DNA from: Adiantum capillus-veneris
Lineage: Eukaryota > Streptophyta > Polypodiopsida > Polypodiales > Pteridaceae
Length of the DNA stretch: 62,000 nucleotides
NCBI GenBank assembly: GCA_014529385.2
Contig: CM043953.1
Location: 82,220,338-82,282,337, forward strand
Reading direction: 5' to 3'
Program-made: the position numbers and the translations under genes
Shown here: one piece after another, positions 1-11,615 of the stretch
How positions within the stretch are numbered: position 1 is the stretch's first letter
How the letters are laid out: each line of letters begins with the position of its first letter
Notes under the pieces: model-generated
What the model saw: the letters and a program-made list of their open reading frames with translations, nothing else
Told to the model about the DNA's origin: nothing
Databases searched by the model: none

Positions 1-339
1 AAACTGCCCAAAAATAGGAGAAACGGAGCGGGAACAACACGTTCTATATAGCACAAACCGCAGAAGACTATAAGACACATGTTATGTAGAAAACAGAACT
101 GACAAAAATTTTGCACAAAATGACGAAATAGCCTGTGCAGTACTACCTGTAGTGGAAACGGAGGCCGAAATGAGCCCAAATAAAAAATATGAGCAGACCA
201 AGCTCTACGAGCTGTCCCAAAATATTTGTCGTCTTGCGAACGCTCGCTAAAGCTCACTGAAATCGGAGAAAGTGAGCAGGCGTGTGCTGGAGCAGCTGGC
301 GACTGAGCTAGGGAGGACGCAACCTGCTCTGATACCAAT
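1..339 (-). mobile_element. 5' leader of a second copia-B copy (edge of window)
   Basis: On the minus strand this is the untranslated leader that follows a copia LTR. A primer-binding site complementary to the initiator-Met tRNA lies at about 326-338. The block is collinear with 52090-52422, sharing long identical runs such as the stretch around 'gaaacggaggccgaaatgag', so both belong to one family. The rest of the element lies outside the window. No ORF starts here. Confidence 0.75.
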
Positions 340-566
340 TGTTGGAATTAGGGTTGCAGAGAAACACACACAGCTTGGAAAAGACAAAGGAAGCTCAAGG
401 CACACAATAGAGAGTGTGTTACTTAGTGTGCAATGGAAAGATGGATAGCCCTAGCGTGATGGGCGTATATACAATGCTCGGGGGAAAAAACCTCCTAAAC
501 AGGGAAAAAATGCCCCGGCGGTCCTAGTGTGTTCACACACATCACTACCACATGTATATGGTAACA
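340..566 (-). repeat. copia-B family LTR (227 bp)
   Basis: The block begins TGTTGGAATT and ends GGTAACA. It aligns along its whole length with the LTR at 8645-8872 and with the partial LTR at 52423-52518. It lies directly next to the primer site, so it is the 5' LTR of a minus-strand element whose body continues left of the window. Confidence 0.8.
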
Positions 567-1850
567 CCTGTTTGTCCATTTTGCACACCCTTGTGGCCCC
601 TCCTGTCGAGGTGTACTAAGACCTTAGAATGGCAAATGGCCCCTTTTTTTAATGCATGGCCATGACATAGAGATGTGGTGTTTCTTTATTGAGATCCCGC
701 CCCCCCCAAAATTTTTTGCCACTGGGCTCAAAGGCCTCACAAATCCTGTGCGGCTAAACACTTAGCACTAGAAAATTGGCCAGACAAGGAGCCAATGTTT
801 ACTCCCTTATGGCCACCCCCGTTCTGGGCAATGGTTTGGTAAAGTTGTTTCTTTGGTATTTGAAATCTGTAAGGCTCCTCAAGGACCAATAATAGAGTGT
901 CTTCCATCTTTTCACATGGTTGCTTTCTCATGTCCCCTCAAAACAAGTTGACTCTCTAAGTAAGCACCATAGTTTGTGAGCACAAAAGGATAAAGTACAA
1001 AATGATATCATTCTAATAATCTAATGACAACTATACAAACAAGAAATTAGAAGGAGAATCTTTGATAAATCTCCATAGATAACGTAACTTACTTGCATTG
1101 TGAGACTCAATCATATGATATGCAACACCAGATGGTGCACCAAAGCCACCAACAGAATATCATGGCCCAATGGTATGAGAAGATTTGCTTACTTTTGATG
1201 ATAGAGGTGTGAAGCCCTAGGCATTGAAAGCCATAAAGAGATTGATTGTATCCATCTTGATAAACTTAGAGATGGAGATGATGGTAAGCTCTAAATGTAA
1301 GCTACAAGGATATTTTCCTTAACATTCTATCTTTATGTTGGAGATGAACCCTTGCAATGCCCACTCCTTGCAATGGTAAGGATAGTTTCCTCGCCGTCCT
1401 ATCTTTATGTTGAAGATGAACCCTTGCAATGGTAAGGATAGTTTCCTTACCATTCTATCTCTATGCTGGAGATGAACCCTTGCAATGCCCACTCACCATT
1501 TACACCTCCTCCTGTTGTGGTTGTGGCATACAAGCCATGTGAGCTCATACTTTTTCCACCTTCGGGAGTAGAGGTTTGCATGTAATGTGAGTGAATGAAA
1601 TTAGGAGAAGGATGAACTTGTTTCATGCTATAATGGAGGTGAGAGAAGGAGGAGGAGCTAGCTTGGTGTGAAAATATGTGGTGGACATGGGGAAGAGAAG
1701 GGACAGGAGCTTGCTTGAGGCTACAATGGAGGTGGGAGAAAGCTAATAGAGAGAGAATATTGGACTATAGAGGTTTAGGGTTGTTACAATAATGAAGATC
1801 TTGGGAAAGGGTTGTTACAGCAATGGAGAGCTTGGGAAAGGGTTTGTAGA
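567..1850. other. Intergenic stretch, no recognised gene
   Basis: I see no convincing coding region. The short ORFs at 737-931 and 1765-1956 lack recognisable domains. The only structure noted is the imperfect tandem repeat at 1314-1494. Confidence 0.5.
1314..1494. repeat. Three-unit imperfect tandem repeat
   Basis: Three units start at 1314, 1386 and 1442. Each reads tttcct...tctatctttatgttggagatgaacccttgcaat with small changes. Unit lengths are about 72, 56 and 53 bp, and the middle and last units lack part of the first. No coding sense is apparent. Confidence 0.7.
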
Positions 1851-2641
1851 TGTTAAGCATGGAGCCTGATTTACCCTTGTAATTTTTTGTGGTAAAAGCG
1901 CACATTTGTAAGGCCCCCATTATGAGGAGAAGCCATCGTGCGTGAAGGAAAATCACTCACCGGAAACCAAAATTTTCACGGACAAGAATCATGGGCAACT
2001 TTAAAGGCCTCGGGGACGGAGGCCCCCGAGACTTTTTTTCGCCGGAATATTCTTTTTCGCCGGAATATTATGGCCGGACGGCGGCCGGAAAGTGGTCGGA
2101 AAACAACCGGTCGGTTGGCCGGTGGTCGGTAGTCAATGGCTGGTGGCCGGTGGTCGGAAGTCAATGGCCGGTGGCCGATGGCCGAATTCAATGGCCAAAT
2201 TCAAAAGCGGACTTGTCTTCTCAAGGGCGGCCACACATGGACGGATTGGAGGGTCCGATTTGGACTTATTCGCACAAGGGCGGCTACACATGGCTGTCTC
2301 TCATAAGAGAGGGCGGCCCTTTTGGCCTATAAAAGGAGGCCATTTCTACACACATTTCATAGTGTGAAGTTGATGCAACAAGGTGAGTGTGAGGTGGTGA
2401 GAGTGAAGCAAGGCGGGAGCTCCATTAAGGGTATAATCCCTTTGTAAACTACTTCTTGTTTTGAAGTACTAAAGCCATTGAGTGGCTGCTTTCCCGTGGA
2501 CGTAGCCCACATTGGGTGAACCACGTATATCGTGTGTAGTCTCTCTCTCTCTCTACTTTATAATCTCGTGTATATAGATCTGTCTCTCTCCATTAAGCAA
2601 TCTACTCAATTATCTATTTAGCTACGTCTTATTTCCTAACA
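1851..2641 (+). repeat. copia-A 5' LTR (791 bp)
   Basis: It aligns end to end with 6658-7456. Positions about 2070-2200 consist of many overlapping GGCCGG/GGTGGCCGG words, giving a GC-rich region able to form many alternative stems. Downstream are a TATA box, a CT-rich stretch and the U5 end. Confidence 0.92.
2328..2334 (+). promoter_or_regulatory. TATA box in copia-A 5' LTR
   Basis: TATAAAA lies inside a short inverted repeat (GGCC-TATAAAAGGA-GGCC). The same box occurs in the 3' LTR at 7141-7147. Its place about 310 bp before the LTR end suits the U3/R border. Confidence 0.7.
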
Positions 2642-2643
2642 AC

Positions 2644-2655
2644 TGGTATCAGAGC
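2644..2655 (+). other. Primer-binding site, initiator-Met tRNA
   Basis: TGGTATCAGAGC begins two bases after the LTR end. This is the standard primer site of plant copia elements. Confidence 0.9.
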
Positions 2656-2705
2656 AAGGTTTGCTCGTAGCTAAATTATCTCAAGGAAAGGATTCCTTGA
2701 ATTGA

Positions 2706-4210
2706 GTGGGAGTTAGGGCGGAGGAAGGGAAGCTCAAGATTGAGATGTTCAACGGCAAAAACTACCAACATTGGAAGATGCAGATTGAAGACTATCTCTA
2801 CCAGAAGGACCTCTATTTGCCACTAGGCGGTCTTGCGAAGAAGCCCGCAACAATGGCAGATGAAGCATGGATTGTCCTTGATCGAAAGCCACTGGGAACA
2901 ATCCGGTTAAGCTTGGCGTCAATGGTGGCCTTCAATGTTTCGGAGATGAAGACCACGGAGGACTTGATGAAGTCACTTGACGACTTCTACGAGAAACCAT
3001 CGGCATCCAATAAGGTATTTCTTATGAAGCGCTTGTTCAAAATCTAAAGATGGCAGAGAATGGTTCAGTTGCAGAACACCTAAATGACTTTAACACAAAC
3101 ATAAGTCAACTTCGATCAGTGAAAATCAATTTCGATGACGAAGTGCGAGCTCTCCTTATACTATCATCTCTACCGGATAGTTGGGACAGCCTTGTGATGG
3201 CTGTAAGTAATTCTATCTCTGGCACAAATACTCTTAAGTTTGATGATGTTGTGGGTGTTCTCCTAAGCGAGGAAATGCGAAGGAGAAGCACAGGAGAATC
3301 ATCAAGTGCTGCACTATCAGTGGAAACAAGAGGAAGGCTTGAGGAGAGGTTCAAAAACCAAAAGGGTCGTGATCGCTCAAGGCGGAGCAAGTCACGCACA
3401 AAGTCAGTTCTTGAATGTTGGAACTGCGGCAAGAAGGGCCACGTCAAGAAGGATTGCTGGTCCAAGAAGAAGAAGGAGACAGAGTCTCAAGACAACAAGC
3501 CAACATCGGAGGCCAATGTGGCAGGTAAAGTAGAGAAAGATTTTCTAATTCTCTCATTAGACAATGTGTCTAATTCCTGGATAGTAGCTTCCGGGGCTTC
3601 ATTCCATGCGACACCACACAAGCAACATTTCCAAGACTACACCAAAGGTAATTTTGGGTATGTATACTTGGGAGATGATGAAGCTTGTGAGATTGTCGGC
3701 AAAGGTACAGTTTCTGTCAAAACTGCTAACAGAAATGAATGGAAGCTTAAAGATGTTAGGCATGTTCCTTCTCTTCGCAAAAATTTGATCTCTACAGGAC
3801 AATTGGACGATGAAGGTCACAACATTGCAGTCGGAAACAAACGGTGGAAGATCTCAAAGGGATCTTTGGTGGTTGCCAAGGGTGAAAAAGTCGGTACACT
3901 TTACTTGTGTACTGTTAGCACGCAACCTTCAGCTTGTGCAGCAACTACAGAAGTTGACAGTGCAGCGTGGCACTACCGACTTGGGCATATGAGTGGCAAA
4001 GGAATACAAATCCTTCAAACAAAGAAGCTTCTACCAGGTTTGAAAGAAGTGGACTTAGAGTTCTGTGAAGATTGTATTTATGGTAAACAAAAGAGGGTAA
4101 AATTTCAAAAATCAGGAAATGAAAGAAAAATAAAAAACTTGAGTTGGTTCATTCTGATGTTTGGGGTCCTGCAAGTACACCATCACTTGGTGGCTCATTG
4201 TACTATGTAA
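2706..4210 (+). pseudogene. copia-A gag, protease and integrase N-terminus (frameshifted)
   Basis: The first frame (2706-3047; first ATG at 2745) is the N-terminal copia gag. A shift near 3035-3047, seen as two extra A bases in an A-run, moves the frame. From 3050 to 4210 come the gag C-terminus with a CCHC zinc knuckle (CWNCGKKGHVKKDC, near 3416-3460), a pepsin-like protease, and the integrase HHCC region (WHYRLGH near 3969, CEDC near 4062). The protease motif expected as DSGA reads ASGA: codon GCT at 3587-3589 replaces the catalytic aspartate. A second shift, in the A-rich stretch about 4115-4140, separates this from the integrase core. The first AUG of the original protein is uncertain. 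Confidence 0.88.
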
Positions 4211-6597
4211 CATTCATAGATGATGCGATTAGAAAAACATGGGTTTATGTCATGAAGAATAAATCCGATGTATTTTCCATATTTCAAAGGTGGAAAGACT
4301 TTGTGGAGAATGAAACAGATACCAAGGTTAAATGCCTCAGATCCGACAATGGAGGCGAATATTGCAGCCACGCTTTTGAAAGCTTTTGTGCTAGCAATGG
4401 CATTCGGAGGCAAAGGACAACCCCAAGGACACCTCAACAAAATGGGATTTCGGAAAGGATGAACAGGACAATCATGGAACGAGCACGAAGCATGCGGCTA
4501 CATGCAGGCCTACCGCTTGAGCTTTGGGCGAAAGCTGTAAGTATCTTTGTGTACTTAATCAATCGTTCACCCTCAACGACATTGGATGGGGAAGTTCCAG
4601 AAGAGGCATGGACTGGTAAACCGGTGACTTATGCATTTCTCAAAGTGTTTGGGTGTGAGGCTTTCATGCACATAGATAGAAGCCTAAGATCAAAGTTAGA
4701 TGCAAAGTCCAAAAAGTGTTTCTTCATTGGCTATGGAGAAGGAGACTTTGGGTATCGCCTATGGAATCCTGAAGATGGTAAAATCTTAAGGAGTAGGGAT
4801 GTAATTTTTAACGAACAAAATATGTACAAAGATTACTTGGAAAGAAAACAAACAAAAGAAACAGGTGATGAGTACATGGAGCTTGAGGATGGTGAAGACT
4901 CAAGGACTGCAAACGGTGACAATGTGCAACAACGTCAACCAAATGAGGAGCCTCAACCTATTCCCCGAAGATCTACAAGAGCAAGTAGACCTCCAGAAAG
5001 GTTTGTTCCTTCCTTCAACCATCTCTTGATCTCAGATTGTGGAGAGCCGGAATCATATGAAGAAGCTATGCAACATGAATCCAAAGAAGAATGGACGAAG
5101 AGCATGCAAGTGGAGATGGACTCACTACATCGCAACCAAACATGGGAGTTGGTTGAGTTGCCTAAAGGTAAGCGGGCACTTCAAAACAAATGGGTGTACA
5201 AGCTAAAGGAAGAAGAAGGTGGGAAGAAAAGGTACAAGTCTAGGCTTGTGGTAAAAGGTTTTTCTCAAAAGAAAGGTATTGACTTCAATGAAATATTTTC
5301 TCCTGTTGTAAAAATGAACTCAGTTAGGCTTGTCTTAATCCTTGTGGCTGCTCATGATCTAAATCTCGAGCAAATGGATGTAAATATGGCATTCCCTCAC
5401 GGTGACTTAGAGGAGGAAATCTACATGCTTCAACCAAAGGGGTATGAAGTAAAAGGTAAGGAGAAAATGGTTTGCAGATTAAAGAAGAGCTTGTATGGTT
5501 TAAAGCAAGCATCAAGACAATGGTACTTGAAGTTTGATCGATGGATGTTGGATCATGGATTCACAAGATGCAACTCGGATCACTGCGTCTACACGGAGAA
5601 TTTGGGAGATGGGAAATTCATCATCCTAATGTTGTATGTTGATGACATGTTGATTGCAAGTGCTAACATGCAGGACATCAAAGACCTAAAAGAGGAGCTG
5701 TCCAAATCTTTTTCAATGAAAGATTTAGGTGCTGCAAAGAGGATACTTGGTATGAAAATATCAAGGGACAGGACGAAGAAGACAATAAAGCTATCTCAAG
5801 AAGATTACATCAAGAAGGTACTAGAAAGGTTTGCAATGCAAAATGCAAAACCAGTTTCTACACCTTTGGCTGGTCATTTTAAACTAACGAAGGATATGTG
5901 TCCAAAGACACAAGAGGAGATAGCCTATATGTCTAAAGTTCCATATGCTGCAGCGGTAGGTTCTCTAATGTATGCTATGGTCTGGACAAGGCTAGACATT
6001 GCACATGCAGTGGGAGTTGTGAGTAGGTTCATGGACAACCCAGGTAAAGAGCATTGGCAAGCTGTGAAGTGGATACTTAGGTATCTAAAAGGGACAACTA
6101 CAAATGCTTTGTATTTTGGAGGAACTGATATTTTTCTAGAAGGTTATGCTGATGCAGACATGGCAGGTGACAAAGATACTCGAAGGAGCACTACTGGCTA
6201 TGTGTTCATGGTTGGAGGCACAGCAGTAAGTTGGGCCTCAAAGCTGCAGAAAGTGGTTTCACTTTCTACCACGGAAGCAGAGTATGTAGCAATGACGGAG
6301 GCAAGCAAAGAAATTCTGTGGCTTCATAGATTCTTAGAAGAGCTTGGATTCAAACAAGACAATTGTGTCTTGTACAGTGATAGCCAAAGCGCTATCCATC
6401 TTGTGAAGAACTCAGCCTTTCATTTAAGGACAAAGCACATTGAGGTGAGATATCACTTCATACGCACTCTTTTGGAAGAGGGACACCTAAAGCTAGGAAA
6501 GGTGCATACAAGTGAAAATCCTGCAGACATGTTTACAAAGGTGGTCAACAAGGAGAAGTTGAGCTTTTGCTCATCTTCAATCAGCATTCAAGGATAA
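4144..6597 (+). pseudogene. copia-A integrase core, reverse transcriptase and RNase H
   Basis: This open frame of 817 codons has no internal stop. The integrase D,D,E residues are visible in HSDVWG, RSDNGGEY and SERMNRTI. The RT carries QMDVNMAF and the catalytic YVDD in LMLYVDDMLI (about 5630-5660). RNase H shows YADADMAG, TTEAEYVA and YSDSQSAI, followed by HIEVRYHFIR and NPADMFTK. All key residues are kept, so only the upstream part is broken. The frame has no start of its own because it normally belongs to one polyprotein. It ends 60 bp before the purine tract and 3' LTR. Confidence 0.9.
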
Positions 6598-6657
6598 GAA
6601 GCCAGAATGGAAAGCAGTCACAGGTTTGGTTTGGAGATCAGTCTCCAAGTGGGAGAT

Positions 6658-7456
6658 TGTTAAGTATGGAGCCTGATTTACCCTTGTAATTTTTTGTGGT
6701 AAAAGCGCACATTTGTAAGGCCCCCATTATGAGGAGAAGCCATCGTGCGTGAAGGAAAATCACTCACCGGAAACCAAAATTTTCACGGACAAGAATCAGG
6801 GGCAACTTTAAAGGCCTCGGGGGCGGAGGTCCCTGAGACTTTTTTCGCCGGAATATTCTTTTTTGCCGGAATATTATGGCAGGCCGGCGGCCGGAAAGTG
6901 GTCGGAAAACAACCGGTCGGTTGGCCGGTGGCCGGTAGTCAATGGCCGATGGCCGGTGGTCGGAAGTCAATGGCCGGTGGCCGGTGGCCGAATTCAATGG
7001 CCGGTGGCCGAATTCAAAAGCGGACTTGTCTTCTCAAGGGCGGCCACACATGGGCGGATTGGAGGGTCCGATTTGGACTTATTCGCACAAGGGCGGCTAC
7101 ACATGGTTGTCTCTCATAAGAGAGGGCGGCCCTTTTGGCCTATAAAAGGAGGCCATTTCTACACACATTTCATAGTGTGAAGTTGATGCAACAAGGTGAG
7201 TGTGAGGTGGTGAGAATGAAGCAAGGCGGGAGCTCCATTAAGGGTATAATCCCTTTGTAAACTACTTCTTGTTTTGAAGTACTAAAGCCATTGAGTGGCT
7301 GCTTTCCCGTGGACGTAGCCCACATTGGGTGAACCACGTATATCGTGTGTACTCTCTCTCTCTCTCTCTACTCTATAATCCCGTGTATATAAATCTGTCT
7401 CTCTCCATTAAGCAATCTACTCAATTATCTATTTAGCTACATCTTATTTCCTAACA
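6658..7456 (+). repeat. copia-A 3' LTR (799 bp)
   Basis: It matches 1851-2641 with small differences, including extra GGCCGGTGGCCG words near 6975-7010 and a longer CT run near 7353. It is preceded by the purine tract at about 6647-6656. Confidence 0.92.
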
Positions 7457-7731
7457 ATAGAGAGAACAAATCACTTTTTAGCTATAGAATAGCTTTGGAG
7501 AGACTTTGGAGTGTGAAGAGTGATGTTATGATTTTAATTATTTAATATTTTTTGGATTATTTAGTGCCCTTTTTTTTGCTTTTGGAGGTGAAAAAAAATG
7601 TTCTTTTGACCATGAAATAGGTTTGGGAGGGCTTTTAAGAAGGGAAAATGTGAGTTTTATTTTTTTTTTAAATATCAAATTTTTAGTGTATTTCTAAATC
7701 CGAACCAAAAAGTGGGGGAAAAGAGGTCAAA

Positions 7732-7763
<32 letters not shown>

Positions 7764-8331
7764 CTTAAGTGGCACGGGTTCTTAAATGACCCCAAGCAAT
7801 GGGATCTATGGAGGGGGTTGAAGGGGGGGAATCTCGAGGACGATGAATGATGGACAAAAAGTAAACTCGGGGGATGCAAGCAGGGTTTGAACCCAGGCGA
7901 TTGCGAAGAGAGGCTCAGGCTCTATCCACATGCACGCGAGCGTTTGGTTGTCCATGAAGGGAAAACAAAAACATATAAATTAAACAAAAATGCTGGAAAG
8001 TACACTCGGACGTAAAAAGTAAACTCGGACAGATCCTAGGATTGGCAAGTGTTTCGATTTTTGTGCCTTGCTTTCTTGCCGTCGATCCCATGGATCAAGC
8101 TTCCATCAAGACCCCGTGTTACTTAGTCACAAGGCCCACCACCCCCTTTTGTTTTCCCTAGGCACCTCCGTTACCTTTTCACCAGGTAAGAGACCATTAA
8201 GAGGTGTAAGGCTACCTTGTCCCCGTACGTTTTTGAGGGTATAGTGTGTCCACCACCCTCTTCCTATTGGCTGGCCTCTAATTAAACTTAATTCCAAAGG
8301 GCCCCTAGAGGGTTCATATTTTTCCTAATGG
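7457..8331. other. Intergenic stretch with 30 bp poly-C
   Basis: No gene is seen. A homopolymer of 30 C bases lies at 7735-7764. The stretch 7862-7945 resembles a tRNA-derived SINE head (listed separately). The part from about 8040 to 8330 is unassigned and may be LTR or gag flank of the gypsy fragment that follows. Confidence 0.5.
7862..7945 (-). repeat. Possible tRNA-derived SINE head
   Basis: On the minus strand the stretch contains GGATAGAGC, about 30 bases later GGGTTCAAACCC, which fits a pol III B box. The A-box-like word and the spacing are compatible with a tRNA-related promoter. No proper tRNA fold was found, and SINE ends and tail were not identified. Confidence 0.35.
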
Positions 8332-8586
8332 TCATTGCTTTTCCTCCATCCTTTGAGCTATTCTCAGTGTCTCTTCAAATGTTCTAGGAAATTGACCTTC
8401 TACTTTAGCTTGAAAGGTAGGGTGCAAACCGTCAAGAAAATAATCCCTCTTTAGAGAATCTACAGCTCTCTCACCTTTGTTAAGTGAGGTTGACCACTTT
8501 GCCCATAGCTCTAGAAATTGCCCTTCATAAAGCCTATAATCACTAAGAAAGGTCTGATGAAGCTTCAACAACTGGCCCCATATCAC
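8332..8586 (-). pseudogene. Ty3/gypsy gag fragment
   Basis: The 84-codon minus-strand frame matches the retrotransposon gag core, with words such as QTFLSDYRLYEGQF, SLKRDYFLDGL and FEETLRIAQRME. It is cut off just before the copia-B LTR at 8645, so copia-B probably inserted into an older gypsy copy. The rest of that gypsy element was not found on the far side of copia-B. Confidence 0.7.
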
Positions 8587-8644
8587 TTTTAAGGACTTGT
8601 GCTCTTAATACTCTTCCCAAAAAGACTGCTTAAGGACTTCCCAA

Positions 8645-8872
8645 TGTTGGAATTAGGGTTGCAGGAAAACACACATAGCTTGGAGAATACACAGGAATCT
8701 CAAGGCACACAACAGAGAATGTATTGCTTGGTGTGAAATGGAAAGATAGATAGCCCTAGAGTGATGGGCGAATATAGAATGCACGGGAGGAAAAACCTCC
8801 TAGTGAGGGAAAAAATGCCCCGACAGTGATAAGTGTGTTCACACACATTACTACCACATGTATATGGTAACA
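8645..8872 (-). repeat. copia-B 3' LTR (228 bp)
   Basis: It begins TGTTGGAATT and ends GGTAACA, aligning with 340-566. To its right, on the minus strand, is the purine tract (AGGGGGGATT) expected just before a 3' LTR. Confidence 0.85.
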
Positions 8873-8949
8873 AATCCCCCCTAGGAGTGATGCGGTGAAC
8901 AAGAGATGGCACATAGAGTATAGGGAAGTGCCATGCCCTAAGGACATGG

Positions 8950-9535
8950 TTAGTCCACCAAGGGGAGTAAGCCCAAAGCTTTGCGGAAAGCTTCGAACTT
9001 CTCATGAGGCAATGCCTTTGTGAAAAGATCTACAAGGTTGTCATGTGTTGGCACATAAGCCAAGATGATCTCTCCTGTTGAGAGCCTCTCCCTGACATAG
9101 TGGTAATGCACCTCAATGTGCTTTGTGCGAGCATGAAAAACTAGGTTTCTTGCAACTAGTAATGCACTCTGATTGTCAGTGTAGATAGTGTTGGCAGTGT
9201 CATGTCCAACACCCAAATCAGCCATAAGGTGTTTGAGCCATTCACACTCAACCGTAGATGTAAAGACCGCCCTTTACTCAGCCTCACAACTCAAAGTGGC
9301 CGCATTAGGTTGCTTCTTTCTCAACCATCATATACGAATTGCCAAGCATGAAACAAAAACCACTTGTGGACACTCGCGTGTCAAAACAACTAGCCCAATC
9401 GGAGTCCGAAAAAGCATGTAAGTCTGGCGGCAATGATCCCCCCTTGGGATAAAACAAGCCAAGATGTAAAGTGCCACTCAAGTAGTGGAAAATCCTCTTC
9501 ACAGTCTGCCAATGCTTAGACCCTGGGCTATACAT
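8950..9535 (-). pseudogene. copia-B RNase H (two broken frames)
   Basis: The upstream piece (9535 to 9305) carries HAFSDSDWAS with the first aspartate. The downstream piece (9225 to 8950) carries IYTDNQSAL, the conserved KHIEVHYHYVRE and DLFTKAL. A gap of about 80 bp without open frame separates them, where the AEY glutamate should be. Confidence 0.82.
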
Positions 9536-9745
9536 AGATTTGCTGACCTATGAGACTGCAAACTGAATATCCGACCTTGTGTTGCATACATAAATGAGGT
9601 AGCCAACATCAGTTTGGTAAAGAGTGACATCGGCAGGATCACTAGCATCATGAAGACTCAATTTCAAACCCGTTTCTATGGGAGTGGCAATAGGTTTGAA
9701 ATCCTCAAGTCAAAACTTACATAGCAATGTTTCTATGTAACTTGT

Positions 9746-10198
9746 CTAACACAATGCAATACCACCATCACACCGCTTAAATTGTATACCCAAATAATGA
9801 TGCAACAATGCCAAATCTTTCATCTTGAAAGCAACATTCAAATCAGCCTTAAATTCAGCAATATGTCTCTCATTTGGTCCAATGATCAGCAAATAATCTA
9901 CATCGAGAACCACAATGAGAAGTACATCACCCTCACACTTTACATACAATGTGCTTTTTGTTGGACTGTTATGAAAGCCTCGTTTGACCAAATGAGTATT
10001 AGCCTTCTCATACCAAGCACAAGGACATTGCTTCAACCCATATAAAGCTTTGTTATATTTGCACACTTTATCCTCTTGTCCTTTCTTGACAAGACCACGA
10101 GGCTGTGCTACATAAAATTCCTGAAATATGTCACCATTCAAGAAAGCAATAACAATGTGTGATTGATGTACATCAATGAAAATGAGCTCCCGTTGCAC
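9746..10198 (-). pseudogene. copia-B reverse transcriptase, catalytic motif lost
   Basis: The frame shows IDVHQSHIVIAFLNGD, ALYGLKQ and the palm region. The expected YVDDLLI reads DVDYLLI, so one of the paired aspartates is replaced by tyrosine. RT could not be active. Confidence 0.85.
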
Positions 10199-10330
10199 AT
10201 ATAAAACGCAAAGTAGTCATACGACAAGTGGGAGAAAAAGTCTCTTCATAATTTATGCCTTTTTGCTATGCATAACCCATTGCAACAAGTCAAGCCTTAT
10301 AGCTATCAATCTCACCATCCGGCTTGCGTT

Positions 10331-11615
10331 TCAACTTGTAAACCCACTTTGTACCAATGGCCCTTTTTCCAGAGGAAAATCACATAAAGTCCATGCGTCA
10401 TTTTCTATAAGTGCATCATATTCTGATTGCATGGTATCCATCCAATTTTCTAAATTCTGTGCTTCATTGAAAGACAGAGGTTCCTCAACATCATGTAAGC
10501 TAGACACAGCTAAAGCATAACAATCTGATGCATAAGATGCATGGTGAAAAAGCTGAATGAGTACGAGTAGACAAAGGTGCATCCAATTTATTGTCACACA
10601 ATGTATGCACCAACCATTTTGGCATACCTCTAGCCTACTCATTTTCAACCCTTTACTCATCATGTACATCATGTACATCTGCATCAGTAATAGACTTTGT
10701 AACATTTTTAGAAACCCCCATAGGCTATACATTTGTCTCATTGGAATTTACATTCGAACTTCCACCACTGAAAAGAGGCAACAAAGTGTCATAAATGTCT
10801 TGTGAGCTTACATAACTGTCTCTAGTACATGATAGGAAGGACTGAACAGAATCTTTCACAGACACACATCTTGTGAGACCAAGATACTCTTTGTTTGTGG
10901 ATGATACAACCTGTAACCTTTGCTTTCAGTACTGTAACCAACAAAAATACATTTGATAGCCTTATCATCCAATTTTTTGCGCTGTGTTTGTGGCACTAAA
11001 GAATATGCCAAACATCCAAAAACATGCATGTGCTCAATAGAAGAATCTCTATCATGCCATTGTTCATAGATTGCAAAGCTTTCGTAGGACACCTGTTTAG
11101 TACGTAAGTGGCACACATGATGGCCTCAAGCCAAAATGAATGCGGAAAAGCTTGACTTTTGACCATACATCGTGCCATTTCCATAAGTAACCTGTTTTTC
11201 CTCTCAGTAACACCATCTTGCTGAGGTGTATAAGGCACTATACATTGGTGTTTTATCCCAGGACTAGCCAAAAATGCATTCAACTCATGAGGCATATACA
11301 CCCTCCCTTGATCGGTACGTAGGGTGCCCACGGTACATTTTGAGACATTTTCAGCCATATCCAAAATTTGTTTGAAGCACATAAACACTACTTTGCTTTA
11401 AGCGGATACACCCATGCATGCCTTGAGTAATCATCAATGGAAGTCATGAAGTAAAGGTAATTGCCCAAGGATGGAGTTTGCATGGACCCACAAAAATCAC
11501 TACGCACAAGCTGCAACCTGCATGTGGCCCTATAACTGAACATCCTTTGGAAACTTTGAACACTGCATCTTACCCAAAATACAGCCTTCACAAACATGTT
11601 TGACAGGTGCTTCAA
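10331..11615 (-). pseudogene. copia-B integrase and RT N-terminus fragments
   Basis: In minus-strand order the frames are 11615-11388 (HHCC zinc domain end and core start, SIDDYSRHAWVY), 11388-10996 (RTDQGRVY and TPQQDGVTERKN, giving the second D and the E), 11116-10856 (integrase C-terminus, KCIFVGYS) and 10741-10331 (linker and RT start, LENWMDTMQSEYDAL). Frame changes occur between all of them. Confidence 0.82.

Larger units (their letters stand above)
1851..7456 (+). mobile_element. copia-A: complete Ty1/copia LTR retrotransposon (Tork/TNT1-like), inactive
   Basis: Paired LTRs (1851-2641 and 6658-7456) both start TGTTAAG and end CTAACA. A Met-tRNA primer site follows the first LTR, and a purine tract (AAGTGGGAGAT) precedes the second. 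The flanks GTAGA (1846-1850) and ATAGA (7457-7461) look like a 5 bp target duplication with one change. The order gag, protease, integrase, RT, RNase H is that of copia elements. Two frameshifts and a lost protease aspartate make it non-autonomous. The LTRs differ at only a few percent of sites, so it is fairly young. Assignment to Tork/TNT1-like is by motif style only. Confidence 0.93.
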
